A DNA stretch of 64,000 nt, taken from NCBI GenBank assembly GCA_030653365.1, contig JAURZL010000019.1:62001-126000 (forward strand), read 5' to 3'. This document shows, piece by piece, positions 10,937 through 19,365 of the stretch; position 1 is the stretch's first letter; every line of letters starts with the position of its first letter. The position numbers were made by a program, and so were the translations under genes. The notes beneath the pieces are model-generated. The model was given only the letters and a program-made list of their open reading frames with translations. It ran no database searches and had not been told where the DNA came from. Source of the DNA: Anaerolineaceae bacterium (lineage in GTDB: Bacteria > Chloroflexota > Anaerolineae > Anaerolineales > Anaerolineaceae).

Positions 10937-11449
10937 ATGAGTGAGCATCTTCAAAATACGTTAACCAGTATGCAATCCCGGCATGAAGTTTTGGTGGAAG
11001 AGTTCCGTGGTGAATTTACTTTATTTGTTAAACCTGAGAATATCCAGATGATCCTGCTTGAATTGCGTGATCAATTCAGTTTTAATGTATGTATGGATGT
11101 CACTGCTGTGGATTATTACCCGCAGGAGACACCACGCTTTCATGTGATTTATCAGATGTATTCCATGCCTAACAATATACGGCTGCAGGTACGCACCCGA
11201 CTGGATGGAAATTCACCCAGGATTGACAGTGTTCAGCATATTTTTGCCAGTGCAAACTGGAAGGAACGCGAAGTATTTGATCTCTTCGGGATTCATTTCA
11301 CCGGACACCCGGATTTACGTAGAATGGTGATGCCACAGGATTGGGTTGGACATCCATTAAGGAAAGACTATCCTTTGGGTTATGAAGAAGTTCAATTCAC
11401 CTTCAATTTTGACGAAATCATGATCAACAAACCCCATCCGAAAGATTAA
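10937..11449 (+). CDS. nuoC: NADH-quinone oxidoreductase subunit C
   Basis: The 30 kDa-type subunit of the connecting module; 170 residues. The family signature is clear: ANWKEREVFDLFGIHFTGHP (residues about 112-131), followed by RRMVMPQDWVGHPLRKDYPL. It starts one base after the nuoB stop. It is separate from nuoD, unlike the fused NuoCD of enterobacteria. Confidence 0.95.
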   Translation: MSEHLQNTLTSMQSRHEVLVEEFRGEFTLFVKPENIQMILLELRDQFSFNVCMDVTAVDYYPQETPRFHVIYQMYSMPNNIRLQVRTRLDGNSPRIDSVQHIFASANWKEREVFDLFGIHFTGHPDLRRMVMPQDWVGHPLRKDYPLGYEEVQFTFNFDEIMINKPHPKD

Positions 11450-11468
11450 TGGGCTGAGGGAGAGGTAA

Positions 11469-12698
11469 ATGGTTGATATTCGAGAAGTATCCGTTGATGA
11501 ACTAAGACATCTGGTTTCCGACCGGGCAATGACCGGAGAAACCATGTTGCTCAACATGGGCCCTCAGCATCCCAGTACGCATGGTGTTTTGAGGTTGTTA
11601 TTGGAACTGGATGGCGAAGTTGTTGTAAATGTGATTCCTGATATCGGTTTTCTGCATACCGGGGTTGAAAAAAATGCAGAATCCAAGAACTACCAGCAAT
11701 CTGAGGTGATGACCGATCGTCTGGATTACCTTAACCCAATGGGAAATAACCTGACTTATTGTCTGGCCGTTGAAAGATTAACCGAACTGGACGTACCCCC
11801 GCGTGCACAGGCAATTCGTGTCATTCTGGCTGAAATACAGCGCATTTCTTCCCATTTATTATGGTTGGGTACCTCTGCTTTGGATCTGGGTGCTATGTCG
11901 ATGTTTCTGTATTGTATGCGCGAACGTGAACTGGCGCTGGATATCTTTGAACTTGTCTCTGGTCAACGTATGATGACTACTTTTATCCGGCCAGGTGGAT
12001 TGTGGCGTGATGTCCCGGTGGAATTTGAAACTGCAGTACGAAATTTTCTCAAGGCAATGCCACGCCGGATCCAGGAATACAAAGATTTGCTCCAGAAGAA
12101 TGAAATCTTTTTAGACCGGACCAAAGGGATCGGAATTCTTACGGCAGAAGATTGTTACCAGTATGGTTTGACCGGTCCCGTCATTCGGGGTTCCGGTGTG
12201 GCTCATGACTTACGCAAAAAACAACCATACTCGGGATACGATCTTTATAATTTTGATGTACCCGTACACCCGGAAGGCGATGTGTATGCACGTTATCGTG
12301 TCCGTGTGGAGGAGATGACCCAGTCTTTACGGATTATCGAGCAGGCACTGAATAAAATGCCGTTTGGACCCGTGCGCAGCAATAACCGCAAATATGTACC
12401 GCCACCCAGATCTGAAATAGGTATCAGTATGGAGGCGTTGATCCATCATTTCAAATTATGGACGGAAGGTTTCACACCACCTGCGGGTCATGTATATGTA
12501 GCCACAGAATCACCTCGTGGTGAACTGGGTGTTTATATGGAAAGTGACGGCTCAGCCAAACCTTATCGGGTGCACCTGGTGACACCAACATTTTCGAATT
12601 TACAGGCAGTGCCTATTATGAGCAAAAAACATTACATAGCGGACTTGATTGGAATTGTTGGATCTATCGATATTGTTCTGGGAGATGCGGATCGGTGA
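11469..12698 (+). CDS. nuoD: NADH-quinone oxidoreductase subunit D
   Basis: The 49 kDa-type subunit that forms the quinone site with NuoB. The 409-residue protein has the signature NMGPQHPSTHGVLRLLLELD (residues about 29-48), then GFLHTGVEKNAESKNY, and SPRGELGVYMESDGSAKPYR near the C-terminus. A GGAGAGG precedes the ATG. The last bases overlap the GTG start of nuoE. Confidence 0.96.
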   Translation: MVDIREVSVDELRHLVSDRAMTGETMLLNMGPQHPSTHGVLRLLLELDGEVVVNVIPDIGFLHTGVEKNAESKNYQQSEVMTDRLDYLNPMGNNLTYCLAVERLTELDVPPRAQAIRVILAEIQRISSHLLWLGTSALDLGAMSMFLYCMRERELALDIFELVSGQRMMTTFIRPGGLWRDVPVEFETAVRNFLKAMPRRIQEYKDLLQKNEIFLDRTKGIGILTAEDCYQYGLTGPVIRGSGVAHDLRKKQPYSGYDLYNFDVPVHPEGDVYARYRVRVEEMTQSLRIIEQALNKMPFGPVRSNNRKYVPPPRSEIGISMEALIHHFKLWTEGFTPPAGHVYVATESPRGELGVYMESDGSAKPYRVHLVTPTFSNLQAVPIMSKKHYIADLIGIVGSIDIVLGDADR

Positions 12699-13210
12699 AC
12701 AAACTATATAACAAATACGAAAAAGAAATCCAGGGAATATTGGCGCGCTATCCAGTGGAGGGTAAACGTTCTGCTGTCATGCCTTTATTGTTTCTGGCGC
12801 AACGGGTCTCAGGTTACGTTCCGGCAGCAGCATTGACAGAGATCGCGGAGATAACCGGTGTATCAGCAACAGATGTCGCTTCGATTATGGGTTTTTACAC
12901 CCTCTTCCATGCAGAACCAGCCGGTCGTTATCGCATTCAAATCTGCACGGACTTGCCCTGTGCCTTGCGTGGTTCCGAAAGCTACCTTGAGCAGGTTTGT
13001 GAACATTTGGGAATAAAGGAAGGCGAGACCACAGCGGATGGATTATTTACCGTAGAAGCTGTAAAATGCCTGGCAGCCTGTCATCGAGCGCCAATGTTCC
13101 AGTTGCAGGGAGACGGTGAGATCAAATATTATGAAGACCAGAATGTGGAAATCACCATGCAGATCGTAGACGAAATTCGACATGCTGTTGCAGCGGAGAA
13201 AGGGGCATAA
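12695..13210 (+). CDS. nuoE: NADH-quinone oxidoreductase subunit E
   Basis: The 24 kDa-type thioredoxin-like subunit of the NADH-oxidising module, carrying the [2Fe-2S] cluster N1a. The 171-residue chain has four cysteines in the expected spacing: CTDLPC near 88-93 and CLAAC near 126-130. The start is GTG in a 4-base GTGA overlap with the nuoD stop, so translation is probably coupled. Its presence with NuoF and NuoG shows that this complex has the NADH module, unlike many short archaeal-type complexes. Confidence 0.94.
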   Translation: MNKLYNKYEKEIQGILARYPVEGKRSAVMPLLFLAQRVSGYVPAAALTEIAEITGVSATDVASIMGFYTLFHAEPAGRYRIQICTDLPCALRGSESYLEQVCEHLGIKEGETTADGLFTVEAVKCLAACHRAPMFQLQGDGEIKYYEDQNVEITMQIVDEIRHAVAAEKGA

Positions 13211-13211
13211 G

Positions 13212-14465
13212 ATGGAAAAATATATTCTCTTACGCCACCGTGACGTTCCTGGCATTGATGCATTACCCGTCTACAAAGCAAATGATGGTTTTGTTGCCTT
13301 TGAAAAGGCTTTGAAATCGATGAAGCCAGCGGATGTCACCGCAGAAGTGAAGAATTCCGGTCTGCGCGGTCGTGGTGGAGCAGGTTTCCCCACTGGGATT
13401 AAATGGGGCTTTTTACCGAATAATATCTGGCCGCATTATGTGGTTGCCAATGCAGATGAATCGGAACCCGGAACTTTCAAAGATCGTGAGATTATGGAAA
13501 GTAATCCCTTCCAATTCCTGGAAGGTCTGATGCTTGCCAGTTATGCCGTGCAGGCAAATTGTGCTTATATTTATTTACGGGGAGAATTCTGGCAGTTGGC
13601 TGCTTTTCTGGATGAAAAGATTAAAGAACTGGCAGAAGCTGGCTATTTGGGTGAGAAGATATTAGGAACAGATTACTCACTACAAATTTATACTCATTTA
13701 GGAGCCGGCGCTTACATCTGCGGTGAAGAGACTGCGTTGCTTGAATCTTTGGAAGGGAAATTGGGACAGCCACGGTTGAGACCACCTTTCCCGGCAGTCG
13801 TTGGACTGTATGGCAAACCCACATTAATTAATAATGTCGAAACGCTGGTAAATGTCCCGGTCATCATCCAACATGGTGCCGATTGGTACCGCGGTTTTGG
13901 CACCGAACAAAGTCCAGGGATGAAGATATTTTCATTATCCGGTTGTGTCAATAAACCTGGAAATTATGAGTTACCACTGGGGGTCACCTATCAGGAATTA
14001 ATTTTTGAGCATGGTGGAGGGATTGTGGGTGACCACAAGATCAAGGCTGTCATGTCAGCTGGTGCCTCTTCCGATATTGTTCCCGCAGATGAACAGTGTC
14101 TCTTAACGCCATTGGCCTACGAGACCTGTCTGGAACGTTTGAAAGCTCCGCTGGGTTCTGCTTCCGTCATTGTGCTGGATGATACAGTAAATATGGCCTG
14201 GCTGGTCGATAAGACAGTAAATTTCTTTAAACATGAATCATGTGGTAAATGCACCCCCTGCCGTGAAGGTACGTTCTGGATGAACAGTCTCACCCATCGA
14301 ATGATGAAAAATGATGCAAACAGCGAGGATATTGATCTCTTAAGAAACGTTGCTCTGCAGATGCAAGGGAAATGTTTGTGTGCATTGGGTGAATTTTCAA
14401 CCATGGCTGTGGTAACAGCGGTTGATCGTTTTCGCACTGATTTTGAATCGCATGTGAGGAGTTAA
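13212..14465 (+). CDS. nuoF: NADH-quinone oxidoreductase subunit F
   Basis: The 51 kDa-type subunit that binds NADH, FMN and cluster N3. The 417-residue protein has the glycine-rich motif LRGRGGAGFPTGIKWGF near 51-67, ANADESEPGTFKDRE, GAGAYICGEETALLESLEGK, and the N3 ligands SCGKCTPCREGT plus a later Cys in GKCLCALGEFS. The ATG at 13212 is preferred over an in-frame start at 13182 because a GGAG/AAGGGG run lies just upstream. Confidence 0.96.
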   Translation: MEKYILLRHRDVPGIDALPVYKANDGFVAFEKALKSMKPADVTAEVKNSGLRGRGGAGFPTGIKWGFLPNNIWPHYVVANADESEPGTFKDREIMESNPFQFLEGLMLASYAVQANCAYIYLRGEFWQLAAFLDEKIKELAEAGYLGEKILGTDYSLQIYTHLGAGAYICGEETALLESLEGKLGQPRLRPPFPAVVGLYGKPTLINNVETLVNVPVIIQHGADWYRGFGTEQSPGMKIFSLSGCVNKPGNYELPLGVTYQELIFEHGGGIVGDHKIKAVMSAGASSDIVPADEQCLLTPLAYETCLERLKAPLGSASVIVLDDTVNMAWLVDKTVNFFKHESCGKCTPCREGTFWMNSLTHRMMKNDANSEDIDLLRNVALQMQGKCLCALGEFSTMAVVTAVDRFRTDFESHVRS

Positions 14466-14469
14466 TCAT

Positions 14470-16977
14470 ATGGCTGATATGGTAACACTGAAAATTGATC
14501 AACAAACAGTTACGGTGCCAGCCGGAACTTTGATTGTGAATGCAGCCAGAAATGCAGGTATTAATATTCCTGTTTTCTGTTATCACCCCAAAATGGAACC
14601 GGTGGGAATGTGCCGTATGTGTCTGGTGGAAGTCGGGTACCCCTCGCGCAATCGTGTTTCTGGGGAATTTGAAAAAAATGAGGATGGCACGATCAAGATT
14701 GCCTTCTCTCCCAAACTGGAAACATCCTGCACCACACCGGTTGTGGAAGGGATGGTGGTAAAAACCAACTCAGAACTTGCCATCCAGGGACGCAAATCGA
14801 TCCTTGAATTCATTCTCACCTCACATCCGCTGGACTGCCCGGTGTGTGATAAGGGTGGCGAGTGCGCTTTACAAGATCTGACAATGGAACATGGTCCCGG
14901 GAAAAGCCGATTTTTGTTTGATGCGAAGAAACGCTTTGCCAAGCATGTTCCCCTGGGTGAATTGATAGTTTTGGACCGCGAGCGCTGTATTCAATGTGGG
15001 CTCTGTGTCCGTTTCCAACATGAAGTAGTTGATGATCCGGTATTACATTTTTACCAGCGCGGCAGGTCATTAGAGATCCGCACCTATTCAGATCCTGGAT
15101 TTGATTCCATTTTCTCCGGAAATACAACCGATATTTGTCCGGTTGGTGCTTTACTAACCGTAGATTTTCACCTTAAGGCACGTCCCTGGGAAATGGAGCG
15201 GGTACCTTCGATTTGTTCCCATTGTGCGGTCGGATGTAATCTGGTTTACAACATACGTCGGGAAGCGATGAGTGGTGGAAAAACCGTGATTAAACGGGCA
15301 ATGCCACGTCAGAATGAACAGGTAAATGAGATCTGGCTATGTGATAAAGGGCGCTTCGGTTACCATTACACGGATGCCACAGAACGTTTGACACAACCCA
15401 TGCTGCGTAAAGATGGCAAGTTGGTTCCCGTGACCTGGGACGAAGCTTATCAACGCGTTGAAGATAAATTGCGGGCTGAACAGGTTCGTCTGGTCAGTCT
15501 GGCTGGCGGCCGTCTGACCAATGAAGATCTCTTTAATTTCCAACAATTAAACCAATCACAGAACGGAAAAGCAGTTTTGTATAGCCAGATGGCAGGTGGT
15601 GATTTGACTGCCCAGATCGGTTTGGGTAAGGGCACTAATTTTTCTGATTTGGGGAGAGGCACTGCCATTCTGGTGGTAGCCAGTGATTTACACGAGGAAG
15701 CCCCCATCTGGTGGTTAAGGGTGAAACAGGCTGCTGAACGGGGTGCCACACTGATTGTCGCCAATGCCCGCAAAACACGACTGGATAAATTTGCCAGCCA
15801 TGTTGTGCGCTTTGAATATGGTCAGGAAGCGATCACTATAAAGAACCTCCTGGATGGTAAGGGGTATGCAGAATTGGAATCTGCAGCCAAAGCATTCGCT
15901 GAAGCAGAAAATGGCATTGTGATCTATGGCAGTGACGGTCTGGGCCTGGAAGGCAGTGAACTGCTGGTGAAAGTCTGTGCCAAACTGGTGGTTGAACGGG
16001 GATTTTATGGCAAACCCAACAATGGGTTGTTGGCTGTATGGGATAAACCCAACACGCAAGGTGCCTGGGACATGGGTTTTCATCCCGACCGCAATCTGAA
16101 GGGCACATTACGGGAAGCTGATGTCGTCTTAATCGCTGCTGCTGACCCGGTAGGTGACAATCCGATTTTGGCACAGGCCTTGTCCGAGAGTGATTTTGTG
16201 GTGGTTTTTGAATTATTCATGACCGAAACCGCAAAAATGGCAGATGTTGTTTTCCCAGTTCAGTCACAGATGGAACGGCTTGGTACGTATACTTCTGGTG
16301 AACGCAGAGTGCAACGCTTTGAGATCGTGTTGCCACCTGTGGATGGACAAAAAGCGGACTATCAAATCACCGCCCAATTAGGTCGTTTGATGGGATTGTC
16401 AACCGAAGATCGCTCACCCGTGCTGGTGATGAACAGGATCAATGAGAAGATCAAAGGCTATGAAGAAATTACCTACACCCGCCTGGCTAAGGTTTCGGAG
16501 CAGATGCCTTTGACTACCCGGGATGATTCCTATTATGCCGGTACCAGCTATCAAAATGAGTATGGAATGGGAATTCAAATCGCCAGTAGTGCAGATCGGG
16601 GAGAGCAACTATTCCTGGGTACGCTCGTTCTGGTTGAACCGCAGGAAGAAATTGCTACCGGTATAAAAGTCGTTCCGGTCACTGTTTTGTATGACCGTGG
16701 GCAATTATTACAACCCAGTCATATCCTTGATCAACGCTTAGCTCTGCAAGTAGTAAATATGCATCCCGCCCTGGCTGAAAAATACCAGCTGGAGGATGGA
16801 GATCACATTAAGATGATGGTTGCCGGAAAAGAAATGGTTAGTGGTGTGAAACTGGATAAGGATGTGCCAGAAGACGTGGCACTGATCGCCCGCAGTAATG
16901 GTTTTCCGATTTCATCACCGGTATTTGTTCAAATTCAGCGACTGGTTCTGGAACCGGAAGCGAGAAGCAGAGGTTGA
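14470..16977 (+). CDS. nuoG: NADH-quinone oxidoreductase subunit G
   Basis: The 75 kDa-type subunit that carries most of the electron-transfer chain of the NADH module. The 835-residue protein begins with a [2Fe-2S] ferredoxin domain (FCYHPKMEPVGMCRMCLVEV). It continues with the NuoG-type ligands (CPVCDKGGECALQD) and a [4Fe-4S] pair (CIQCGLCVRF and ICPVGAL). A molybdopterin-oxidoreductase-like domain follows, opening with CSHCAVGCN and WLCDKGRFGY, so the extra N7-type ligand set appears to be retained. The long C-terminal domain resembles formate dehydrogenase alpha. GAGGAG precedes the ATG. Confidence 0.94.
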   Translation: MADMVTLKIDQQTVTVPAGTLIVNAARNAGINIPVFCYHPKMEPVGMCRMCLVEVGYPSRNRVSGEFEKNEDGTIKIAFSPKLETSCTTPVVEGMVVKTNSELAIQGRKSILEFILTSHPLDCPVCDKGGECALQDLTMEHGPGKSRFLFDAKKRFAKHVPLGELIVLDRERCIQCGLCVRFQHEVVDDPVLHFYQRGRSLEIRTYSDPGFDSIFSGNTTDICPVGALLTVDFHLKARPWEMERVPSICSHCAVGCNLVYNIRREAMSGGKTVIKRAMPRQNEQVNEIWLCDKGRFGYHYTDATERLTQPMLRKDGKLVPVTWDEAYQRVEDKLRAEQVRLVSLAGGRLTNEDLFNFQQLNQSQNGKAVLYSQMAGGDLTAQIGLGKGTNFSDLGRGTAILVVASDLHEEAPIWWLRVKQAAERGATLIVANARKTRLDKFASHVVRFEYGQEAITIKNLLDGKGYAELESAAKAFAEAENGIVIYGSDGLGLEGSELLVKVCAKLVVERGFYGKPNNGLLAVWDKPNTQGAWDMGFHPDRNLKGTLREADVVLIAAADPVGDNPILAQALSESDFVVVFELFMTETAKMADVVFPVQSQMERLGTYTSGERRVQRFEIVLPPVDGQKADYQITAQLGRLMGLSTEDRSPVLVMNRINEKIKGYEEITYTRLAKVSEQMPLTTRDDSYYAGTSYQNEYGMGIQIASSADRGEQLFLGTLVLVEPQEEIATGIKVVPVTVLYDRGQLLQPSHILDQRLALQVVNMHPALAEKYQLEDGDHIKMMVAGKEMVSGVKLDKDVPEDVALIARSNGFPISSPVFVQIQRLVLEPEARSRG

Positions 16978-16980
16978 TTC

Positions 16981-17988
16981 ATGGTTGATGCTGCCTTAAT
17001 TTGGGAATGGATCATTAAATCCTTGATTTTGATTATCTTCTTAACCGTGGGATTTATGTATGTGACGGTCTATGAACGCCGTTTTTTGGCGCGTATTCAA
17101 TCCCGGATCGGGCCAAACCGTGCCGGTCCTTTTGGATTGCTGCAACCTGCTGCTGACGGTCTCAAGTTGATTTTCAAAGAAGAATTGGTTCCTGCCAATG
17201 CTGATAAATTTCTCTTTAACCTGGCTCCAATTATCACGGTTATTCCTGCATTGATCGTTTTAGCAGTGATACCATGGGGCGAATCCATGATGATCTTCGG
17301 ACGACAAGTGAATTTGTTCATCTCGGATATAAATGTTGCGGTTGTTTATATCCTGGCGGTGACCTCTATTTCGGTGTATGGTATTACCCTAGCAGGCTGG
17401 TCGTCCAATAATAAATATGCTTTACTGGGTGGATTACGAGCGACTGCGCAAATGATTAGTTATGAGCTGGCCTTGGGTCTTTCATTCATGGGGCCGGTGG
17501 TGCTGGCGGGATCTTTAAGTATGATGGATATTGTCCAGGCACAGCAAGGCAGTTTATGGTATGTGGTATTACAACCGGCTGCTTTCCTGATTTACTTCTT
17601 TGCCAGTATTGCGGAAATAAACCGTGCTCCCTTTGACATGCCGGAAGCTGAGCAGGAACTAACCGCGGGTTATCACGCTGAATACTCGGGAATGAAGTTC
17701 GCTTTATTCTTCATGGCGGAATATATCAAAATGGTTGCAATCAGTGTCATTGGTGCGACCCTCTTCTTTGGTGGTTTTGACGGACCGTTTGTGGATCAGT
17801 ATCCCTGGTTGGGTCCGCTTTATTTGTTGGCAAAAGTAGTTATTTATCTGGGTGTATTAATCTGGGTGCGGGCAACCTGGCCACGCATCCGTTATGATCG
17901 CTTAATGCAACTGGGCTGGAAAATTATGTTTCCGATCGCACTGTTGAATGTAATTATTACCGCAGTGGTTGTTGTATTGATCTATTAG
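16981..17988 (+). CDS. nuoH: NADH-quinone oxidoreductase subunit H
   Basis: The ND1-type membrane subunit at the quinone tunnel. The 335-residue chain has about eight helices. It shows the family signature RIGPNRAGPFGLLQPAADG (residues about 40-58) and the acidic loop EINRAPFDMPEAEQELTAGY near 216-235, which contributes to coupling. It starts 3 bases after the nuoG stop. Confidence 0.96.
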   Translation: MVDAALIWEWIIKSLILIIFLTVGFMYVTVYERRFLARIQSRIGPNRAGPFGLLQPAADGLKLIFKEELVPANADKFLFNLAPIITVIPALIVLAVIPWGESMMIFGRQVNLFISDINVAVVYILAVTSISVYGITLAGWSSNNKYALLGGLRATAQMISYELALGLSFMGPVVLAGSLSMMDIVQAQQGSLWYVVLQPAAFLIYFFASIAEINRAPFDMPEAEQELTAGYHAEYSGMKFALFFMAEYIKMVAISVIGATLFFGGFDGPFVDQYPWLGPLYLLAKVVIYLGVLIWVRATWPRIRYDRLMQLGWKIMFPIALLNVIITAVVVVLIY

Positions 17989-18000
17989 GAGACTGGGACG

Positions 18001-18492
18001 ATGTTAAAAGGATTATTTACCACTTTAAAAATAGCGCTGGAAAAACCAGTGACCATCCAATATCCGGAACAAAAACGTCCGGTACATACACGGTTTAAAG
18101 GCCGCCATACGTTGAAGCGTTATGAAAATGGCCTGGAGAAATGCATTGGATGTGCATTGTGTGCAGCAGCCTGCCCAGCCGATGCGATTTTTGTGGAAGC
18201 CTCTCAAAACACGGATGAAGAACGCTATTCACCCGGTGAACGCTATGCTTCCACCTATGAAATCAATATGCTGCGCTGCATTTTCTGTGGGTTTTGTGAA
18301 GATGCCTGCCCGACTGAGGCGATTGTATTGGGTGATCAATACGAAATGTCATTTCATGATCGGCACTCTTCCATCTACACCAAAGAATTGCTTCTGGAAC
18401 CGGTATCCGGTGAGGTAAAAACTACCCCACAGGAGACCGAGCCTGGAATGTTTAACCGATCTGTGCCTGCGATGCAGGATCCAACGGATTAG
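18001..18492 (+). CDS. nuoI: NADH-quinone oxidoreductase subunit I
   Basis: An 8Fe ferredoxin subunit carrying clusters N6a and N6b. The 163-residue chain has the two expected motifs, CIGCALCAAACP (near 49-60) and CIFCGFCEDACP (near 94-105). It has a longer C-terminal tail after the second motif, of about 55 residues. A GGAGACTGGG run lies before the ATG. Confidence 0.95.
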   Translation: MLKGLFTTLKIALEKPVTIQYPEQKRPVHTRFKGRHTLKRYENGLEKCIGCALCAAACPADAIFVEASQNTDEERYSPGERYASTYEINMLRCIFCGFCEDACPTEAIVLGDQYEMSFHDRHSSIYTKELLLEPVSGEVKTTPQETEPGMFNRSVPAMQDPTD

Positions 18493-18502
18493 GAGGGACC
18501 AT

Positions 18503-19042
18503 ATGCCTGTGATAGGAACTATTTTTTATGTCTTTTTGGGGATCGTAGCGATTGGTTCTGCATTGGGAATGTTGATTAATCGCAATGCGATCTACGCTGC
18601 ATTATTTCTGGTTCTAAATTTTGCGACAATTGCCGTCTTGTATCTTGCCCTGGGTGCGCCATTTATTGCCTTAACACAGATTACCGTCTATGCTGGCGCC
18701 ATCATGGTTTTGTTCCTGTTTGTGATCACCCTGTTAGGTGCTGAGAAACTGCCTGGATACGAACCAATTAAAGGCCATCGGCTTGTTGCGATTGGGATGG
18801 CTCTGGTTTTTCTTGTTGAGCTGGCATTGTTTTACTTCGTTCGCAACCAGACAACCGGACCCATTCCGTTTCTCTCGGCAGAATTTGGAAGCCCGAAGAA
18901 TATTGGTGTGGTGATGTTCACCGAGTATCTGCTCCCATTTGAGGTGGTAGCCTTTATATTATTGTCCGCGACGGTTGGGGCGATCATGTTGACCAAACCT
19001 GATCGTAAAGTACCAGTAAATCTACCTCAACAGCAGGATTAG
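18503..19042 (+). CDS. nuoJ: NADH-quinone oxidoreductase subunit J
   Basis: The ND6-type membrane subunit; 179 residues with five hydrophobic helices. The conserved third-helix stretch ITVYAGAIMVLFLFVITLLG is present, including the pi-bulge region. Its ribosome binding site (AGGAGGGACC) sits in a 22-base segment that is repeated exactly before nuoK. Confidence 0.94.
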   Translation: MPVIGTIFYVFLGIVAIGSALGMLINRNAIYAALFLVLNFATIAVLYLALGAPFIALTQITVYAGAIMVLFLFVITLLGAEKLPGYEPIKGHRLVAIGMALVFLVELALFYFVRNQTTGPIPFLSAEFGSPKNIGVVMFTEYLLPFEVVAFILLSATVGAIMLTKPDRKVPVNLPQQQD

Positions 19043-19052
19043 GAGGGACCAT

Positions 19053-19352
19053 ATGCCACTCAGTTATTTCTTAGGATTATCAGCAATCATGTTTACCATT
19101 GGCGTTTTGGGGGTAATACTACGACGAAATGCTCTGGTGATCTTTATGTCTTTGGAGTTGATGTTTAATGCAGCTAATCTGGTGTTTGTCACCTATGCCA
19201 GCTATTATCAGGTGTTGACCGGGCAAATTTTTGTGTTCTTCATCATGGCTGTGGCGGCAGCAGAGGTGGCTGTTGGTCTGGCATTGATGGTGGCGATTTT
19301 CCGTACGAAACACAGTATTGATATAGATCAAATGAGCAGCCTGAAAGGCTAA
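19053..19352 (+). CDS. nuoK: NADH-quinone oxidoreductase subunit K
   Basis: The ND4L-type membrane subunit; 99 residues with three helices. The conserved glutamates of the proton path are visible in SLELMFNAANLVF and AAAEVAVGLALMV. The ATG is preceded by AGGAGGGACC, identical in context to that of nuoJ. Confidence 0.95.
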   Translation: MPLSYFLGLSAIMFTIGVLGVILRRNALVIFMSLELMFNAANLVFVTYASYYQVLTGQIFVFFIMAVAAAEVAVGLALMVAIFRTKHSIDIDQMSSLKG

Positions 19353-19365
19353 CAGGAGCATGCCG

